Position numbers and translations under genes: made by a program. Source: Paenibacillus psychroresistens (lineage in GTDB: Bacteria; Bacillota; Bacilli; Paenibacillales; NBRC-103111). From it: 64,000 bases of DNA. Shown piece after piece: positions 34,993 to 44,716 of the stretch. The notes beneath the pieces are model-generated. The model did not search any database. It had not been told where the DNA came from and was given only the letters and a program-made list of their open reading frames with translations. Location of the stretch: assembly GCF_009728935.1 (NCBI RefSeq), contig NZ_CP034235.1:1148501-1212500 (forward strand). Direction: 5' to 3'. Each line of letters begins with the position of its first letter. Positions within the stretch are counted from its first letter, which is position 1.

Positions 34993-36318
34993 ATGTATAA
35001 TATCTTGCTTGTTGACGATGAACCTTTTATATGTAAGGGCTTAAATCACTTGTTGGCATCATCTGGATTGGATATTCAAACTGTTTTTATTGCAAACAGT
35101 GGCTTAGAAGCCATGGATTATTTGCGAATGGAGGATATTGATCTACTGATCACTGATATTCATATAGGTGATATGAACGGGATAGACTTGATGCATCAAG
35201 CGATGATGATTAAGCCGTGGATTCAAATGATTGTGGTTTCTGCACATGAAACCTTTCAATATGCACAGCTTTCGATTCGACTTGGAGCTAAGGACTATTT
35301 AATCAAACCGATTAATAGCGGGCAGTTTCTCGACTCGGTTCGTAACGTATTATTGAAGATGGACAAACAAATGCCTGCCAATGACAAGCTTAAATCCAAT
35401 GTGCAAGAGAACTTTCGAATGGATGAACCTTTGCCGGAGAGAACAGAGCTGCTCAATCAATTCATAGCCAATCCAACTGATTCGAACAGTTTGAATAAAT
35501 TAGCTGAGCTGCATGATATCCGATTAGTAGGTCCTTATTATTCGATGATATCGATTCGCTTAAATTTAAAACAAAAGGTAAAAAGCAACAAAATATCGGC
35601 AAATGATGTGGTATTACTGCATTATGCTGCTTTGAATATTGTGAATGAGCTATTGGATAAGGAATGGGACAATGTTGCTTTCTACTCCAGTGAAGAGGAG
35701 ATTTCAATCCTGATCCAATGGGAAGATGCGAAGTACGAGGATACTTCGATTAACAAGATCAATCAGCTCGATATGATTGGTAGAAGCTTGCAGTTTAATA
35801 TTCATAGTTACTTGAATCTAGTATGTGTAGTGGGGATTAGCCAAATTTTGAAAGGGATTGAATACTTGGGGTTGTTAAATGAACAATGCCATAAAGCTGT
35901 AGACAGGAATCAGGCTCATCCCGATCACTTCGTATTCTACTATGGAGATTTTAATCGAGAAATAGATTCACTCGACCCTACAGAGGATGAATTAAGCTCT
36001 AGAAACAACAGTATTGTCGAGAAAGCCAAGCAATACATTGACCAGAACTATGCGCAAAAAGGACTTACTTTACACGAAGTAGCCCACAAAAATCATGTGA
36101 GTCCGAATTATCTAAGTTATCTATTTAAGAAGATAACAGGGCTTAATCTTTGGGAATATGTCATTCGATTACGGATGGAAGAAAGTAAACGGCTCATCCT
36201 GAGCACAGACCTGCGTCGGTATGAAATATCAGAAAAAGTTGGCTATGAATCTCCAGAGCATTTTAGTAAAATTTTCAAAAAATATTACGGAATCAGCCCC
36301 AGTGAAGTAAAGAAGTGA
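34993..36318 (+). CDS. YesN-like response regulator with AraC DNA-binding domain
   Basis: The receiver domain (residues 1-120) has Asp8-Asp9, the phosphoacceptor Asp55 in LLITDIH and the Lys of YLIKPIN. A middle region of about 200 residues links it to a C-terminal AraC-type domain with two helix-turn-helix motifs (LTLHEVAHKNHVSPNYLSYLF and RRYEISEKVGYESPEHFSKIF in overlapping form). It heads the sugar ABC operon and is divergent from the GH65 operon. No kinase gene adjoins it; the nearest is at 42923. It closely resembles the regulator at 44717. Confidence 0.9.
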   Translation: MYNILLVDDEPFICKGLNHLLASSGLDIQTVFIANSGLEAMDYLRMEDIDLLITDIHIGDMNGIDLMHQAMMIKPWIQMIVVSAHETFQYAQLSIRLGAKDYLIKPINSGQFLDSVRNVLLKMDKQMPANDKLKSNVQENFRMDEPLPERTELLNQFIANPTDSNSLNKLAELHDIRLVGPYYSMISIRLNLKQKVKSNKISANDVVLLHYAALNIVNELLDKEWDNVAFYSSEEEISILIQWEDAKYEDTSINKINQLDMIGRSLQFNIHSYLNLVCVVGISQILKGIEYLGLLNEQCHKAVDRNQAHPDHFVFYYGDFNREIDSLDPTEDELSSRNNSIVEKAKQYIDQNYAQKGLTLHEVAHKNHVSPNYLSYLFKKITGLNLWEYVIRLRMEESKRLILSTDLRRYEISEKVGYESPEHFSKIFKKYYGISPSEVKK

Positions 36319-36354
36319 AATAACTACCATTAGAAGAAGGGAAATGAAAAACTT

Positions 36355-37284
36355 ATGAACGATTCAGCCGTTCCGATCCAACAACAAGCAGCAATACCAA
36401 AACGGAAGGTACCTTTAAGTCTCTCGATTAAAAAGCATTTTTGGGGATATGTTTTTCTTTTACCGGCATTATACGTATTTATCCAATTTCTCTGGGTTCC
36501 TATTGTAAAGAGCTTTTTTTATAGCGTTCAGATAATCGATTTTGTAAATGGCAATACGTATGTAGGCTTTGATAATTTTAAAAGGGCATTGCACAATCCA
36601 GACCTATTAGTGGCCATTAAAAATACGGCTATGTATATGGGGATGGGGGTTGTTGTCGGGTTCTGGGTTCCGATATTCTTTGCTATCGCCATATCAGAGA
36701 TGAGAAAGTTTCAAGGCTTTGCCCGGGTAGCCGCATACTTGCCTAATGTAATTCCAATCGTCGTTTTGTATGGATTGTGGCAATATTTGTACGACCCGGA
36801 TATAGGACCCTTTAATTACTTTTTAGGTAAGCTAGGAATTGGAAGTATTTCTTTCTTATCGGATGAAAAGTGGTCGATGATTTCAATTGTATTCATGGAA
36901 ACCTGGCAATCCTTTGGAGGCGCTATGTTAATCTATCTAGCAGCCGTTCTGAGTATTCCGCGTGATTGGTATGAAGCGGCAGAAATAGACGGTGCCGGTG
37001 TATGGGCACGGATTCGTCATATTACACTCCCAGCTATTTCAAATTTGATGATATTAATGCTTATTCTCCAACTGATTGCCACTTCACAAGGCTTTCAAGC
37101 ACAGCAAGCTTTATTAGAAGGCGGGCCTGGTACAGCAACACTAACGTATTCACTGCTTATTATTAGATACGCATTCACTGACCAGGACTATGGAACGGCA
37201 TCTGCAATGGGAGTAATGATGTTCTTCCTATTAAGTGGTCTCGCCATCATGCAATTCAAATTATTTACGAGGGGAGAGAATTAA
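36355..37284 (+). CDS. sugar ABC transporter permease, MalF-like
   Basis: Six membrane segments and the EAA loop EAAEIDGAGVWARIRHITLPAI mark a binding-protein-dependent permease of the carbohydrate uptake type 1 family. The 309-residue length is usual. It is followed after two bases by its partner. No ATPase is encoded nearby, as is common in Bacillota where a shared MsmX-type ATPase serves several importers. The likely cargo is oligosaccharide released by the glucanase. Confidence 0.9.
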   Translation: MNDSAVPIQQQAAIPKRKVPLSLSIKKHFWGYVFLLPALYVFIQFLWVPIVKSFFYSVQIIDFVNGNTYVGFDNFKRALHNPDLLVAIKNTAMYMGMGVVVGFWVPIFFAIAISEMRKFQGFARVAAYLPNVIPIVVLYGLWQYLYDPDIGPFNYFLGKLGIGSISFLSDEKWSMISIVFMETWQSFGGAMLIYLAAVLSIPRDWYEAAEIDGAGVWARIRHITLPAISNLMILMLILQLIATSQGFQAQQALLEGGPGTATLTYSLLIIRYAFTDQDYGTASAMGVMMFFLLSGLAIMQFKLFTRGEN

Positions 37285-37286
37285 AC

Positions 37287-38162
37287 ATGAATCAGCAACA
37301 TGAACGCGGTATATTATCGATTTATGATCTAAAAAAACCATTCAATAAATTCATTTATCTATTAGTTAGTTTGGCAATCTTGATTATGGTCATTACGATG
37401 ATCTATCCCATCCTGCAAACTTTTTTCAGCGGAATGAAACCGAATGCCGAGCTTAATACATTCCCGCCTAAATTTTTTCCTTCGAGAATTGTTTTTAAGA
37501 ATTTCAAGGATGCATTGACCCTATTGCCATTGGGTTCATTCTTTCTGCATACCATCTATATCTTTATCGGAAATATCATTTTTAGTTTGTCGGTATTAAG
37601 TTTAGCGGCTTATAGCCTGTCTCGCATGAGAGTACCGTTCCGAAAGGTGATTTTCATGTTCCTGCTATTGGCTTTGTTTATCCCATCGAGTACGTATTTA
37701 ATACCCAATTATTTAAACCTGGTTCAGCTGAATTTGCTAAATAAGTTTGCAGCTTTATGGTTGCCTTCTGCAGCGAGTGCATTTTATTTACTCTTGATAA
37801 AGACCTTCTTTGATTCGATTCATCCGGAAATGTTTGAAGCAGCAAGAATTGATGGTGCATCTGATTTTAGATGTTTTGTAGGAATCGCAATTCCTTTATC
37901 CGTGCCGATCTATGCTACATTAACTATATTTATATTCAATGCAGTTTGGAATGATTGGTTTTGGCCTAATTTAGTTATTGGGGATGCGAAACATATCCCG
38001 CTTGCTTCAGCCATTCAAGTATATGTACTAAATGCTCGCTTGACTGAATACAGCGTTAAGTTTGCAACCTATACAATTGCGACAATTCCGCCATTGATTG
38101 TTTTCGCCTTTTTCCAGAAGTTTATCTTAAGAGGTGTACAATTAGGAGGCGTGAAAGGTTAA
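37287..38162 (+). CDS. sugar ABC transporter permease, MalG-like
   Basis: The 291-residue protein has six membrane segments and the EAA loop FEAARIDGASDFRCFVGIAIPLS. It pairs with the preceding permease to form the channel. The ribosome site GGGGAGAG lies at the end of the upstream gene, so the two are co-translated. Confidence 0.9.
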   Translation: MNQQHERGILSIYDLKKPFNKFIYLLVSLAILIMVITMIYPILQTFFSGMKPNAELNTFPPKFFPSRIVFKNFKDALTLLPLGSFFLHTIYIFIGNIIFSLSVLSLAAYSLSRMRVPFRKVIFMFLLLALFIPSSTYLIPNYLNLVQLNLLNKFAALWLPSAASAFYLLLIKTFFDSIHPEMFEAARIDGASDFRCFVGIAIPLSVPIYATLTIFIFNAVWNDWFWPNLVIGDAKHIPLASAIQVYVLNARLTEYSVKFATYTIATIPPLIVFAFFQKFILRGVQLGGVKG

Positions 38163-38276
38163 TTCAGAATCGTAACCAAACACATTAATAACATGAAATT
38201 GCACATCGCCGTATGAAACAACCTTCTATATGATAAGCATGTAAGGAAAAATCATTTAACGAAAAGGGGAATTCAA

Positions 38277-39749
38277 TTGAAAAGAAGTAAATGGGTATCC
38301 ATCTTGTTAAGTCTTTCCATAGTCGCGGCTTTGGCAGGCTGTTCCAAATCAACACCAGAAGCAACCGATGCTCCAGCAGCAGCAACCGCGGCTCCTGTGG
38401 CAACAGCAGCTCCTGATGCAGCAACACCAGCTCCTGATACCGCAACAGCAGCGCCAGTAGTTGAAGATATTACGACTAAGAAAATTGCAATTAGCGTTTA
38501 TTCTCCACCTTTGGACAATAAAGAAGGACTAGCAGCAGAAAAGGCTAAGGTTGTTCGCTTTAACGAAAAATATCCAAATATCAAAGTTACACTTGATCCT
38601 TATCAATATGGCCCGACTACAATCGCTGCAAAAGGTGCAGGTGGTACATTAGCTACTGTTTTCCAAACCTATGCATCTGAAGGTAAGTTCTTATCCGATA
38701 AAGGTTGGGCAGCCGACATTTCAGGCCTGCTTGCTAAATATCCGTTTGGTACTCAGTTTAATGCAAACATGCTTAATCAATTCAAGTTTGGCGATAAAAT
38801 TTATGCTATTCCTAAAGGTGGATATATCGTAGGAGTAGGTCTTAATAAGAAGATGTTAGATGCTAAAGGTGTAGCTGTTCCTCCTATGGATTGGACTTGG
38901 GCAGATATGCTTGCAACTGCTAAAGCTGTAGCTGATCCAGCTAAAGGTATTGCAGGAATTGCGCCAATGGGTAAAGGAACGGAATCCGGTTGGAACTGGA
39001 CTAACTTCTTATATACTGCAGGCGGAGATATTGAAAGCGTTGGAGCTGACGGTAAAGTAACAGCAACTTTCAACTCACCTGAAGGGGTAAAGGCGCTTGA
39101 TTTCTATAAATCATTGAATGCAGAAAATGTTATTCCTAAAAACTGGGCAACACTCGGTTGGGGAGATGCAATGGGACTATTCGGTCAACAAAGATCAGCA
39201 ATGGTTATTGGTGGCCTTGATGGACCGGCAGATTTCGCACTAAATCAAGGTGGACTTAAACCTGCAGACGTTCTAATTTATCCAATTCCTGTAATGAATG
39301 CAGGCGATAAGCACTTAGGCGTATTGGGCGGAGATTTCTATGTATTCAATGCAAAAGCAACTCCAGATGAATTAGAAGCAGCATTCTTGTATGAAACTTT
39401 TGACTTATTCAAGCCTGAAGGTATCAGTTCACGTGAAAAAGATATTGAAGCTCGTAAAGCAACGAACAAGTTCTTCATTCCAAGTCCATTGGAATACTTC
39501 AATCCTGATTCCGATTATGGGAAAGAAATGAAAGCCATGTATGACAAGCATGATAATGTTTACCAATACAGCGCTGAGTTGATGTCACTTGCAGTAGGTA
39601 AGCCAGAAGCACAATTTAACGGTCAAGATTTCTATGCTGAAGCAGCAAAAGCAGTTCAAGGCGTATTCAAAGACAAGAACGCAGATTCAAAAGCATTGCT
39701 TGATTCAGCAGCAAAAGCACTTCAAGTAAAGCTAGACGCAATTAAGTAA
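38277..39749 (+). CDS. extracellular sugar-binding lipoprotein
   Basis: A type II signal peptide ends at the lipobox LAGC (Cys about residue 22), followed by an Ala/Thr/Pro-rich tether (about 25-63) and a family 1 solute-binding domain. The start is TTG at 38277, six bases after AAAAGGGGA. The domain contains PMDWTWADMLATAKA and GTESGWNWTNFLYTAGGDIE, repeated nearly unchanged in the paralogue at 46092. It should deliver oligosaccharides to the two permeases upstream. Confidence 0.9.
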   Translation: MKRSKWVSILLSLSIVAALAGCSKSTPEATDAPAAATAAPVATAAPDAATPAPDTATAAPVVEDITTKKIAISVYSPPLDNKEGLAAEKAKVVRFNEKYPNIKVTLDPYQYGPTTIAAKGAGGTLATVFQTYASEGKFLSDKGWAADISGLLAKYPFGTQFNANMLNQFKFGDKIYAIPKGGYIVGVGLNKKMLDAKGVAVPPMDWTWADMLATAKAVADPAKGIAGIAPMGKGTESGWNWTNFLYTAGGDIESVGADGKVTATFNSPEGVKALDFYKSLNAENVIPKNWATLGWGDAMGLFGQQRSAMVIGGLDGPADFALNQGGLKPADVLIYPIPVMNAGDKHLGVLGGDFYVFNAKATPDELEAAFLYETFDLFKPEGISSREKDIEARKATNKFFIPSPLEYFNPDSDYGKEMKAMYDKHDNVYQYSAELMSLAVGKPEAQFNGQDFYAEAAKAVQGVFKDKNADSKALLDSAAKALQVKLDAIK

Positions 39750-39771
39750 TACTAGACGTAATTAAGTAATC
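39732..39771 (+). repeat. 20-bp tandem duplication across the lipoprotein stop codon
   Basis: CTAGACGCAATTAAGTAATA is followed directly by CTAGACGTAATTAAGTAATC. The first copy encodes the last residues and stop; the second lies outside the gene. It looks like a slippage duplication. Confidence 0.7.
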
Positions 39772-39778
39772 CAATGCA

Positions 39779-39818
39779 AATATCCTGACTCTCTTCGGAT
39801 GAGTCAGGATATTTTTTT
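39779..39818 (+). terminator. terminator after the binding lipoprotein
   Basis: AATATCCTGACTC pairs with GAGTCAGGATATT and is followed by seven T residues. Confidence 0.8.
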
Positions 39819-39924
39819 GTCTTTAAACAGGATAATAGAACACATGAAAAACGTAATATTACGAATCGGTTTCCTCCTTGTAAAATTATATGATTAGCAT
39901 AGATATATTAAGGAGGCGTAATGA

Positions 39925-42657
39925 ATGAAGCTTATAAATCGCAAGCTGGTATATGGGTTGATCGGTGGTTTAATTATTATGGCTGGTTTGCTTTACCTAG
40001 TATTAAAACCAACGGGGAATCAAGAAGTGAAATTCAAAAAAGCAAACGAGTTAATCCAGATTGGCAATTCACACTATACGATTGCCTTCAATTCAACAAC
40101 TGGAGGCATTGAATATATCCTAGATGCAAAAACGAAACAAAATATAACAGGGGAAAATCGAGGTGGCACGTTATGGTGGGCATTTATGGACAATGATGCG
40201 CCGCACAATAGTCTGACAGATTCTAAATTTTCTTATAATTGGAGCAAGAAAAAGGATGAATTAGCGCTGCATTACACAGGTCCAGTGAATGTAGATGTAA
40301 CGGTTAATTTTACTGCTAATAATCGCATTTATATGCAAGCCAATGTGAAGAATCAAACCAAGGATATTCTTAAATCCTTCCGTTTTCCATATGAACTCAA
40401 GGTGACAGCGAATCAGGTAGTAGATGGAATGCTGCCCATGATACCAGGAGCGAGACTTGCATCAGAGTTTTTTGAGGAAAATATATCTTTTGATGATCAA
40501 TATCCGGGAGTCATGTTTGCCGCATATGTAGCCTTGAAAACGAAGGGCAGCAGCTTAGCCTTGTATGATTTGAACACGAAGCCTTTAGCAACAGTTAATG
40601 TGGGCTTTAGTGGCCAGAATGATGATCCGGGTAAATCTGGAATCATCCATAATTACAAAACATGGATTGAGCCAGAGAAAAGCTGGAAAAGTCCAACGAT
40701 TGTTATGGAGATAGGTGGAGAATACTCAGACTCCATTAAGAGCTATCGAGAGCTGAATCAAATCGATAAATTCCCGGCGATTAGCGAAAAGCTGGGCAAA
40801 GATTGGCCTCAATATGCTCAACTTCCCATGCTTAAATTAGATATTAGTGCCCAAAAGGAAGCTAGCTGGGACACTTTGAAAGCTAATGTCGTGGATAAAC
40901 TGGATTATGGCTCTATGCTCCATTTAGTTGGCTTTCAAACAGGGGGGCATGACGAGAATTACCCGGATTTCATTCCACCTGATCCGCAGTGGGGGAGTCC
41001 AGAAGCATTAAAAACGTTTATTCAAGCTGCAAAGGATAAGGGCAATCGAATTGTTCCCTATACAAATTTCTCATGGTGGGGAGTAAACTCAAGCACATTG
41101 AACACTTTACCTGCAGCAAGTCCATTAACCGAAATTGCTGTGAAGATGGTAGATACGACGAATATTAAAGAAGATTACGGTCCTCATAGCGGATATGTGA
41201 TGAATATCAATGACCCGTTTGTAACAAGTAGGATTGCCGATGAGCATAAGAAATTATTGGATGCGGGTATGGATGGTGTATTTGAAGATCAGTGGGGGAT
41301 TCGCAATGCTCCCTATGTATATAATAAATCAATCCCAGCCAATACGGATCCTTCGAATGCTTATTTTGAAGGAGTAAGGAATTATTTTGCAGCATCTTCT
41401 TCACAGAAAATGTATACCGAAGATGGTACAGATGTGTTAGCAGAGCATACTACTGGTTTCATGGGTACTAACTACTTATGGGATAAGCTAGGATATCGCG
41501 CCAACACAGTCTTATTTACCGAATATTATCCTTTAGTGGGTATGCTGGAAAGAGATAAGGTCATGTTATATCAGCATGATCTAGCAAAAGAAACGATGAC
41601 GGATAACAAAGATATGCTTCGTTGGAACGTAGCCATGGGTTACAATTTAAGCGGGGATTTATTTAATGGGATTGATAATGATTGGATCCGCTTGATTCAA
41701 ATATTCCAAAAATATGTATTAGCCAATTATGGGGATGCCATAGTTAAAGATTATAAACAATTGACGCCTAAGCAAACGTTAACTGATTTTGGGCCATATA
41801 AAGTCACAGCAAATTGGGATCTAGATAATGCTTATGTAATGAGCCCTGAATTATCGTTATCTCCTGGGGGCTTCGACATTGCCTCAGCGGATTCACTCGT
41901 AAGAGCTGGAAGCTATAGTAGATATAACGGAGTGGATTTGGATACGGGGGAACATAATCTGGTTGAGATCAGAGATGAAAAACAAATTCGTGTGTTTCAA
42001 CCAGTTGGCAGTGATACTAGCCTTAAGGTGAAAAAAATTAAAGCATGGACTCATGTGCAAGCATCGGCGTTTAAAGCCGATGGAACTAAGATTGCCGATA
42101 TTCCTGTTGAGGAAAACGGAGAGGATATTAAATTTGATTATATTTCAAAAATATTAGAGCAACAGGTCGCTTATGTCGAATTAATTAATTCCACTAAGCT
42201 AAGCGAAATTAAAGATGTACCTTTCCATAAAGTGAAATTTGAACTGAATTTAGCTTTAAAAATGCCAGCACTTTCAACCTCGGATGCGACTATGCAATTA
42301 CCAGCATCACTGGCTACAGATGGCGACTCATTCACATACTGGGAAAGTGCGAAGGATATCTTCCCGCAGACGTTAAGCGTTAATCTTGGCAAAATGAATA
42401 AAGTTAGCAAAATCACGCTTAAATTGCCGCCAAAAGATGATTGGGCTACGCGTGATCAAGAGATACAGGTTCAGAGCAGCAGCGATGGGGTCAAGTATAC
42501 AGAGCTAATCCCGGTTAAAGTGTATAGTTTTGATCCGAAGGTACTGAATGTAGTTGAAATACCTTTTAAGCCTACCGAAACGCAATACCTGCAGCTTATT
42601 ATTACTAATAATACAGGGTGGCCAGCGGCACAGATTTCTGAGTTTGAGGTACGTTAA
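39925..42657 (+). CDS. membrane-anchored glycosidase-like protein with C-terminal discoidin domain
   Basis: One N-terminal hydrophobic helix (YGLIGGLIIMAGLLYLVL) exports or anchors the 910-residue protein. A beta-rich region precedes a TIM-barrel-like part (about residues 290-560) with GNRIVPYTNFSWWG, GMDGVFEDQWGIRN and MYTEDGTD; the acidic residues there are candidates for catalysis. The architecture recalls uncharacterised glycosidase-like families such as DUF6259, but I am not sure of the family. The last 140 residues form a discoidin domain ending GWPAAQISEFEVR, very like the discoidin domains of the GH87 protein, which suggests the same polymer is bound. AGGAGG lies 8 bases before the chosen ATG. 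Confidence 0.7.
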   Translation: MKLINRKLVYGLIGGLIIMAGLLYLVLKPTGNQEVKFKKANELIQIGNSHYTIAFNSTTGGIEYILDAKTKQNITGENRGGTLWWAFMDNDAPHNSLTDSKFSYNWSKKKDELALHYTGPVNVDVTVNFTANNRIYMQANVKNQTKDILKSFRFPYELKVTANQVVDGMLPMIPGARLASEFFEENISFDDQYPGVMFAAYVALKTKGSSLALYDLNTKPLATVNVGFSGQNDDPGKSGIIHNYKTWIEPEKSWKSPTIVMEIGGEYSDSIKSYRELNQIDKFPAISEKLGKDWPQYAQLPMLKLDISAQKEASWDTLKANVVDKLDYGSMLHLVGFQTGGHDENYPDFIPPDPQWGSPEALKTFIQAAKDKGNRIVPYTNFSWWGVNSSTLNTLPAASPLTEIAVKMVDTTNIKEDYGPHSGYVMNINDPFVTSRIADEHKKLLDAGMDGVFEDQWGIRNAPYVYNKSIPANTDPSNAYFEGVRNYFAASSSQKMYTEDGTDVLAEHTTGFMGTNYLWDKLGYRANTVLFTEYYPLVGMLERDKVMLYQHDLAKETMTDNKDMLRWNVAMGYNLSGDLFNGIDNDWIRLIQIFQKYVLANYGDAIVKDYKQLTPKQTLTDFGPYKVTANWDLDNAYVMSPELSLSPGGFDIASADSLVRAGSYSRYNGVDLDTGEHNLVEIRDEKQIRVFQPVGSDTSLKVKKIKAWTHVQASAFKADGTKIADIPVEENGEDIKFDYISKILEQQVAYVELINSTKLSEIKDVPFHKVKFELNLALKMPALSTSDATMQLPASLATDGDSFTYWESAKDIFPQTLSVNLGKMNKVSKITLKLPPKDDWATRDQEIQVQSSSDGVKYTELIPVKVYSFDPKVLNVVEIPFKPTETQYLQLIITNNTGWPAAQISEFEVR

Positions 42658-42676
42658 ATAGGCCAGTTTAAATTAG

Positions 42677-42718
42677 AACAAAACCAGTTGGTTCTTTAAT
42701 GAATCAACTGGTTTTGTT
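42677..42718 (+). terminator. terminator after the glycosidase-like gene
   Basis: An 18-bp stem with one G-T pair and a TTTAAT loop ends in a T-rich run. Confidence 0.75.
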
Positions 42719-42889
42719 TAAGAGTGTATGTTAAGTTAGTTGGAGAAGTAAAATTTCCCTTAGAAGATGATTTTTACCATTCAATGACGTAAAATGAACA
42801 TTAATTGTAACGATTTTATTAGTTTAAGTATAAGAATAATGATAATATTAATAGAAGCTAGAATTATAAAAAGTCATTGAGAATAGGAA

Positions 42890-42903
42890 TGAAACCGCTT
42901 TAC
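42890..42903. promoter_or_regulatory. possible catabolite-responsive element (cre)
   Basis: TGAAACCGCTTTAC matches 11 of 14 positions of the Bacillus cre consensus, about 20 bases before the kinase gene. CcpA binding is inferred. Confidence 0.35.
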
Positions 42904-42922
42904 TGAAAGGATTGAGTAGGTC

Positions 42923-44695
42923 ATGTTTAAATTATTTTCAAAATTAAATTTGAGTAAAAAATTAATTATATTTTTCATTTTTCTAATCGTACTTCCTATT
43001 CTATTAGTAGATTGGTTTGTTTCTGTAAAAGTAGCGAATTTAACAGAGGATCAAATTGGCAATACCATATTGCAGCTAGCTAAAACGAGTCATTTAACAC
43101 TAGATCATATTATTACCTCTGTAGATAGCTCCGCAGAGAAATTAATGGTGACACAGGAAGCACAACAGATGTTTGATGATTCTAATCTGTCTGCTTATGA
43201 TAGATTACAGAAATTCCTAGCACTTGATAAGTTAACTACGACTTATTCAACCAACTCTTTGAATTTTTCGATCTTTATTCCTGCCCTTTCAGAGTCCTAT
43301 CCATTTGCACCTACTTCCGATGTTCAGGATACAGGAGTATTTTACTCCGCAGATAGCGCGAATATGGATTGGTTTTTGGATGCAGTCAAGGCGAAAGGCT
43401 CAGGAATCATTAGAACCATTAATCAGCTAGGAAATAACCCCATGCATATTAAAACTTCGGGATATATTCGAAAAATGAGTAATACATTAGGAGGAAACTC
43501 AAATATTGGTGTTTTAGTGGTTTCTGGGTTAGATGTCTTACTGCAGAAGGAACTGACTCCGCTGAATCTGCCTAAAGATGGAGTTATCATATTTATGAAT
43601 AATAATAATGTCATATTAAGTAATACCTCCAATTTAGAAATAGGCTCGACTCTTACTCTGCCACCCAAATTAAAAAGTTCTCACGATGGTGTCTATAAAG
43701 AGGACGAAGATGGCCACCCTTGGCTGTATGCTTTCCATACGAGCCCAAGCAGTGCAACTAAAATATTATTTAAAATACCGGTTAATTCCATTATTGGCGA
43801 GCATGTAGCTGTGCGTGAACTAGTCAATTATTTAATGCTTGCCTATTTTTTGATTTTAATAGTAATAAGTATTTATTTCTCCAGGTACATTTTGAGTCCC
43901 TTATCCAAGCTTGCAAGATTAACGCGATCCTTCGAGCCTGGAAGATCAATAGCCGTCGAATTACAGCTCGATCGCAAAGATGAGATTGGCTTGTTGAATA
44001 ATGCTTTTATTGAAATGACAAAAAGGTTAAATCAAACCATTAATGACAAATATGTATTAGAAATCAAACAAAAAGAAGCTGAATTATCTCTTTTGCATAC
44101 GCAGATAAATCCGCATTTACTTTATAACACGCTAGAGTCGATTTATTGGCGTACTATGATTGAAGGAAAATCCGAGTCAGCAGAGATGATTCATGATCTT
44201 TCTTTATTGATGAGAATTGGCTTAAGCCGTGGTAAAATACTAATTCCGATTTCAGAAGAGCTTAAACATCTTGAAGCCTATATAAGATTACAATCAAAAA
44301 GATATGATTACTCATTTGCCCTAAATTGGGATATAGATGAGGAAACAAAGCTATTTTTAATTCCCAAAGTTGTCCTACAGCCACTCGTCGAGAATGCGAT
44401 TATACATGGCATTCGCAATATGGAGCAAGATGGAGAGCTCTGGATTTCAATTAAAATGCTGGCAAATAAGATTTGTATAAAAATTGAGGATAATGGCTAT
44501 AAATCCACAGATATAAGCAGGCTGAATCTTGTTTTAGAAGGAGTAGTCCCCTATGAAGGCTTTGGCATTAAGAATGTAAATAAAAGAATCCAGCTTCATT
44601 TCGGCACAAACTATGGGCTCAGTTATGAAATCAGGGATGGGGGCGGAGTACGAGCAATAATCAATATTCCGCCAATTTTAGAAGAAATTCAATGA
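42923..44695 (+). CDS. YesM-like sensor histidine kinase
   Basis: The 590-residue protein has a membrane segment near residues 14-32, an extracellular sensor region of about 260 residues, a second membrane segment (YLMLAYFLILIVISIYF), a HAMP linker, and a His-kinase domain with QINPHLLYNTLESIYW; the phosphoacceptor is probably His398. LVENAIIHG and GFGIKNVNKR form the ATP-binding boxes. It is transcribed with the response regulator 21 bases downstream and probably senses a glucan-derived sugar, perhaps through the binding lipoproteins. Confidence 0.9.
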   Translation: MFKLFSKLNLSKKLIIFFIFLIVLPILLVDWFVSVKVANLTEDQIGNTILQLAKTSHLTLDHIITSVDSSAEKLMVTQEAQQMFDDSNLSAYDRLQKFLALDKLTTTYSTNSLNFSIFIPALSESYPFAPTSDVQDTGVFYSADSANMDWFLDAVKAKGSGIIRTINQLGNNPMHIKTSGYIRKMSNTLGGNSNIGVLVVSGLDVLLQKELTPLNLPKDGVIIFMNNNNVILSNTSNLEIGSTLTLPPKLKSSHDGVYKEDEDGHPWLYAFHTSPSSATKILFKIPVNSIIGEHVAVRELVNYLMLAYFLILIVISIYFSRYILSPLSKLARLTRSFEPGRSIAVELQLDRKDEIGLLNNAFIEMTKRLNQTINDKYVLEIKQKEAELSLLHTQINPHLLYNTLESIYWRTMIEGKSESAEMIHDLSLLMRIGLSRGKILIPISEELKHLEAYIRLQSKRYDYSFALNWDIDEETKLFLIPKVVLQPLVENAIIHGIRNMEQDGELWISIKMLANKICIKIEDNGYKSTDISRLNLVLEGVVPYEGFGIKNVNKRIQLHFGTNYGLSYEIRDGGGVRAIINIPPILEEIQ

Positions 44696-44716
44696 AAGGA
44701 AGGTGGTGAATTCATC

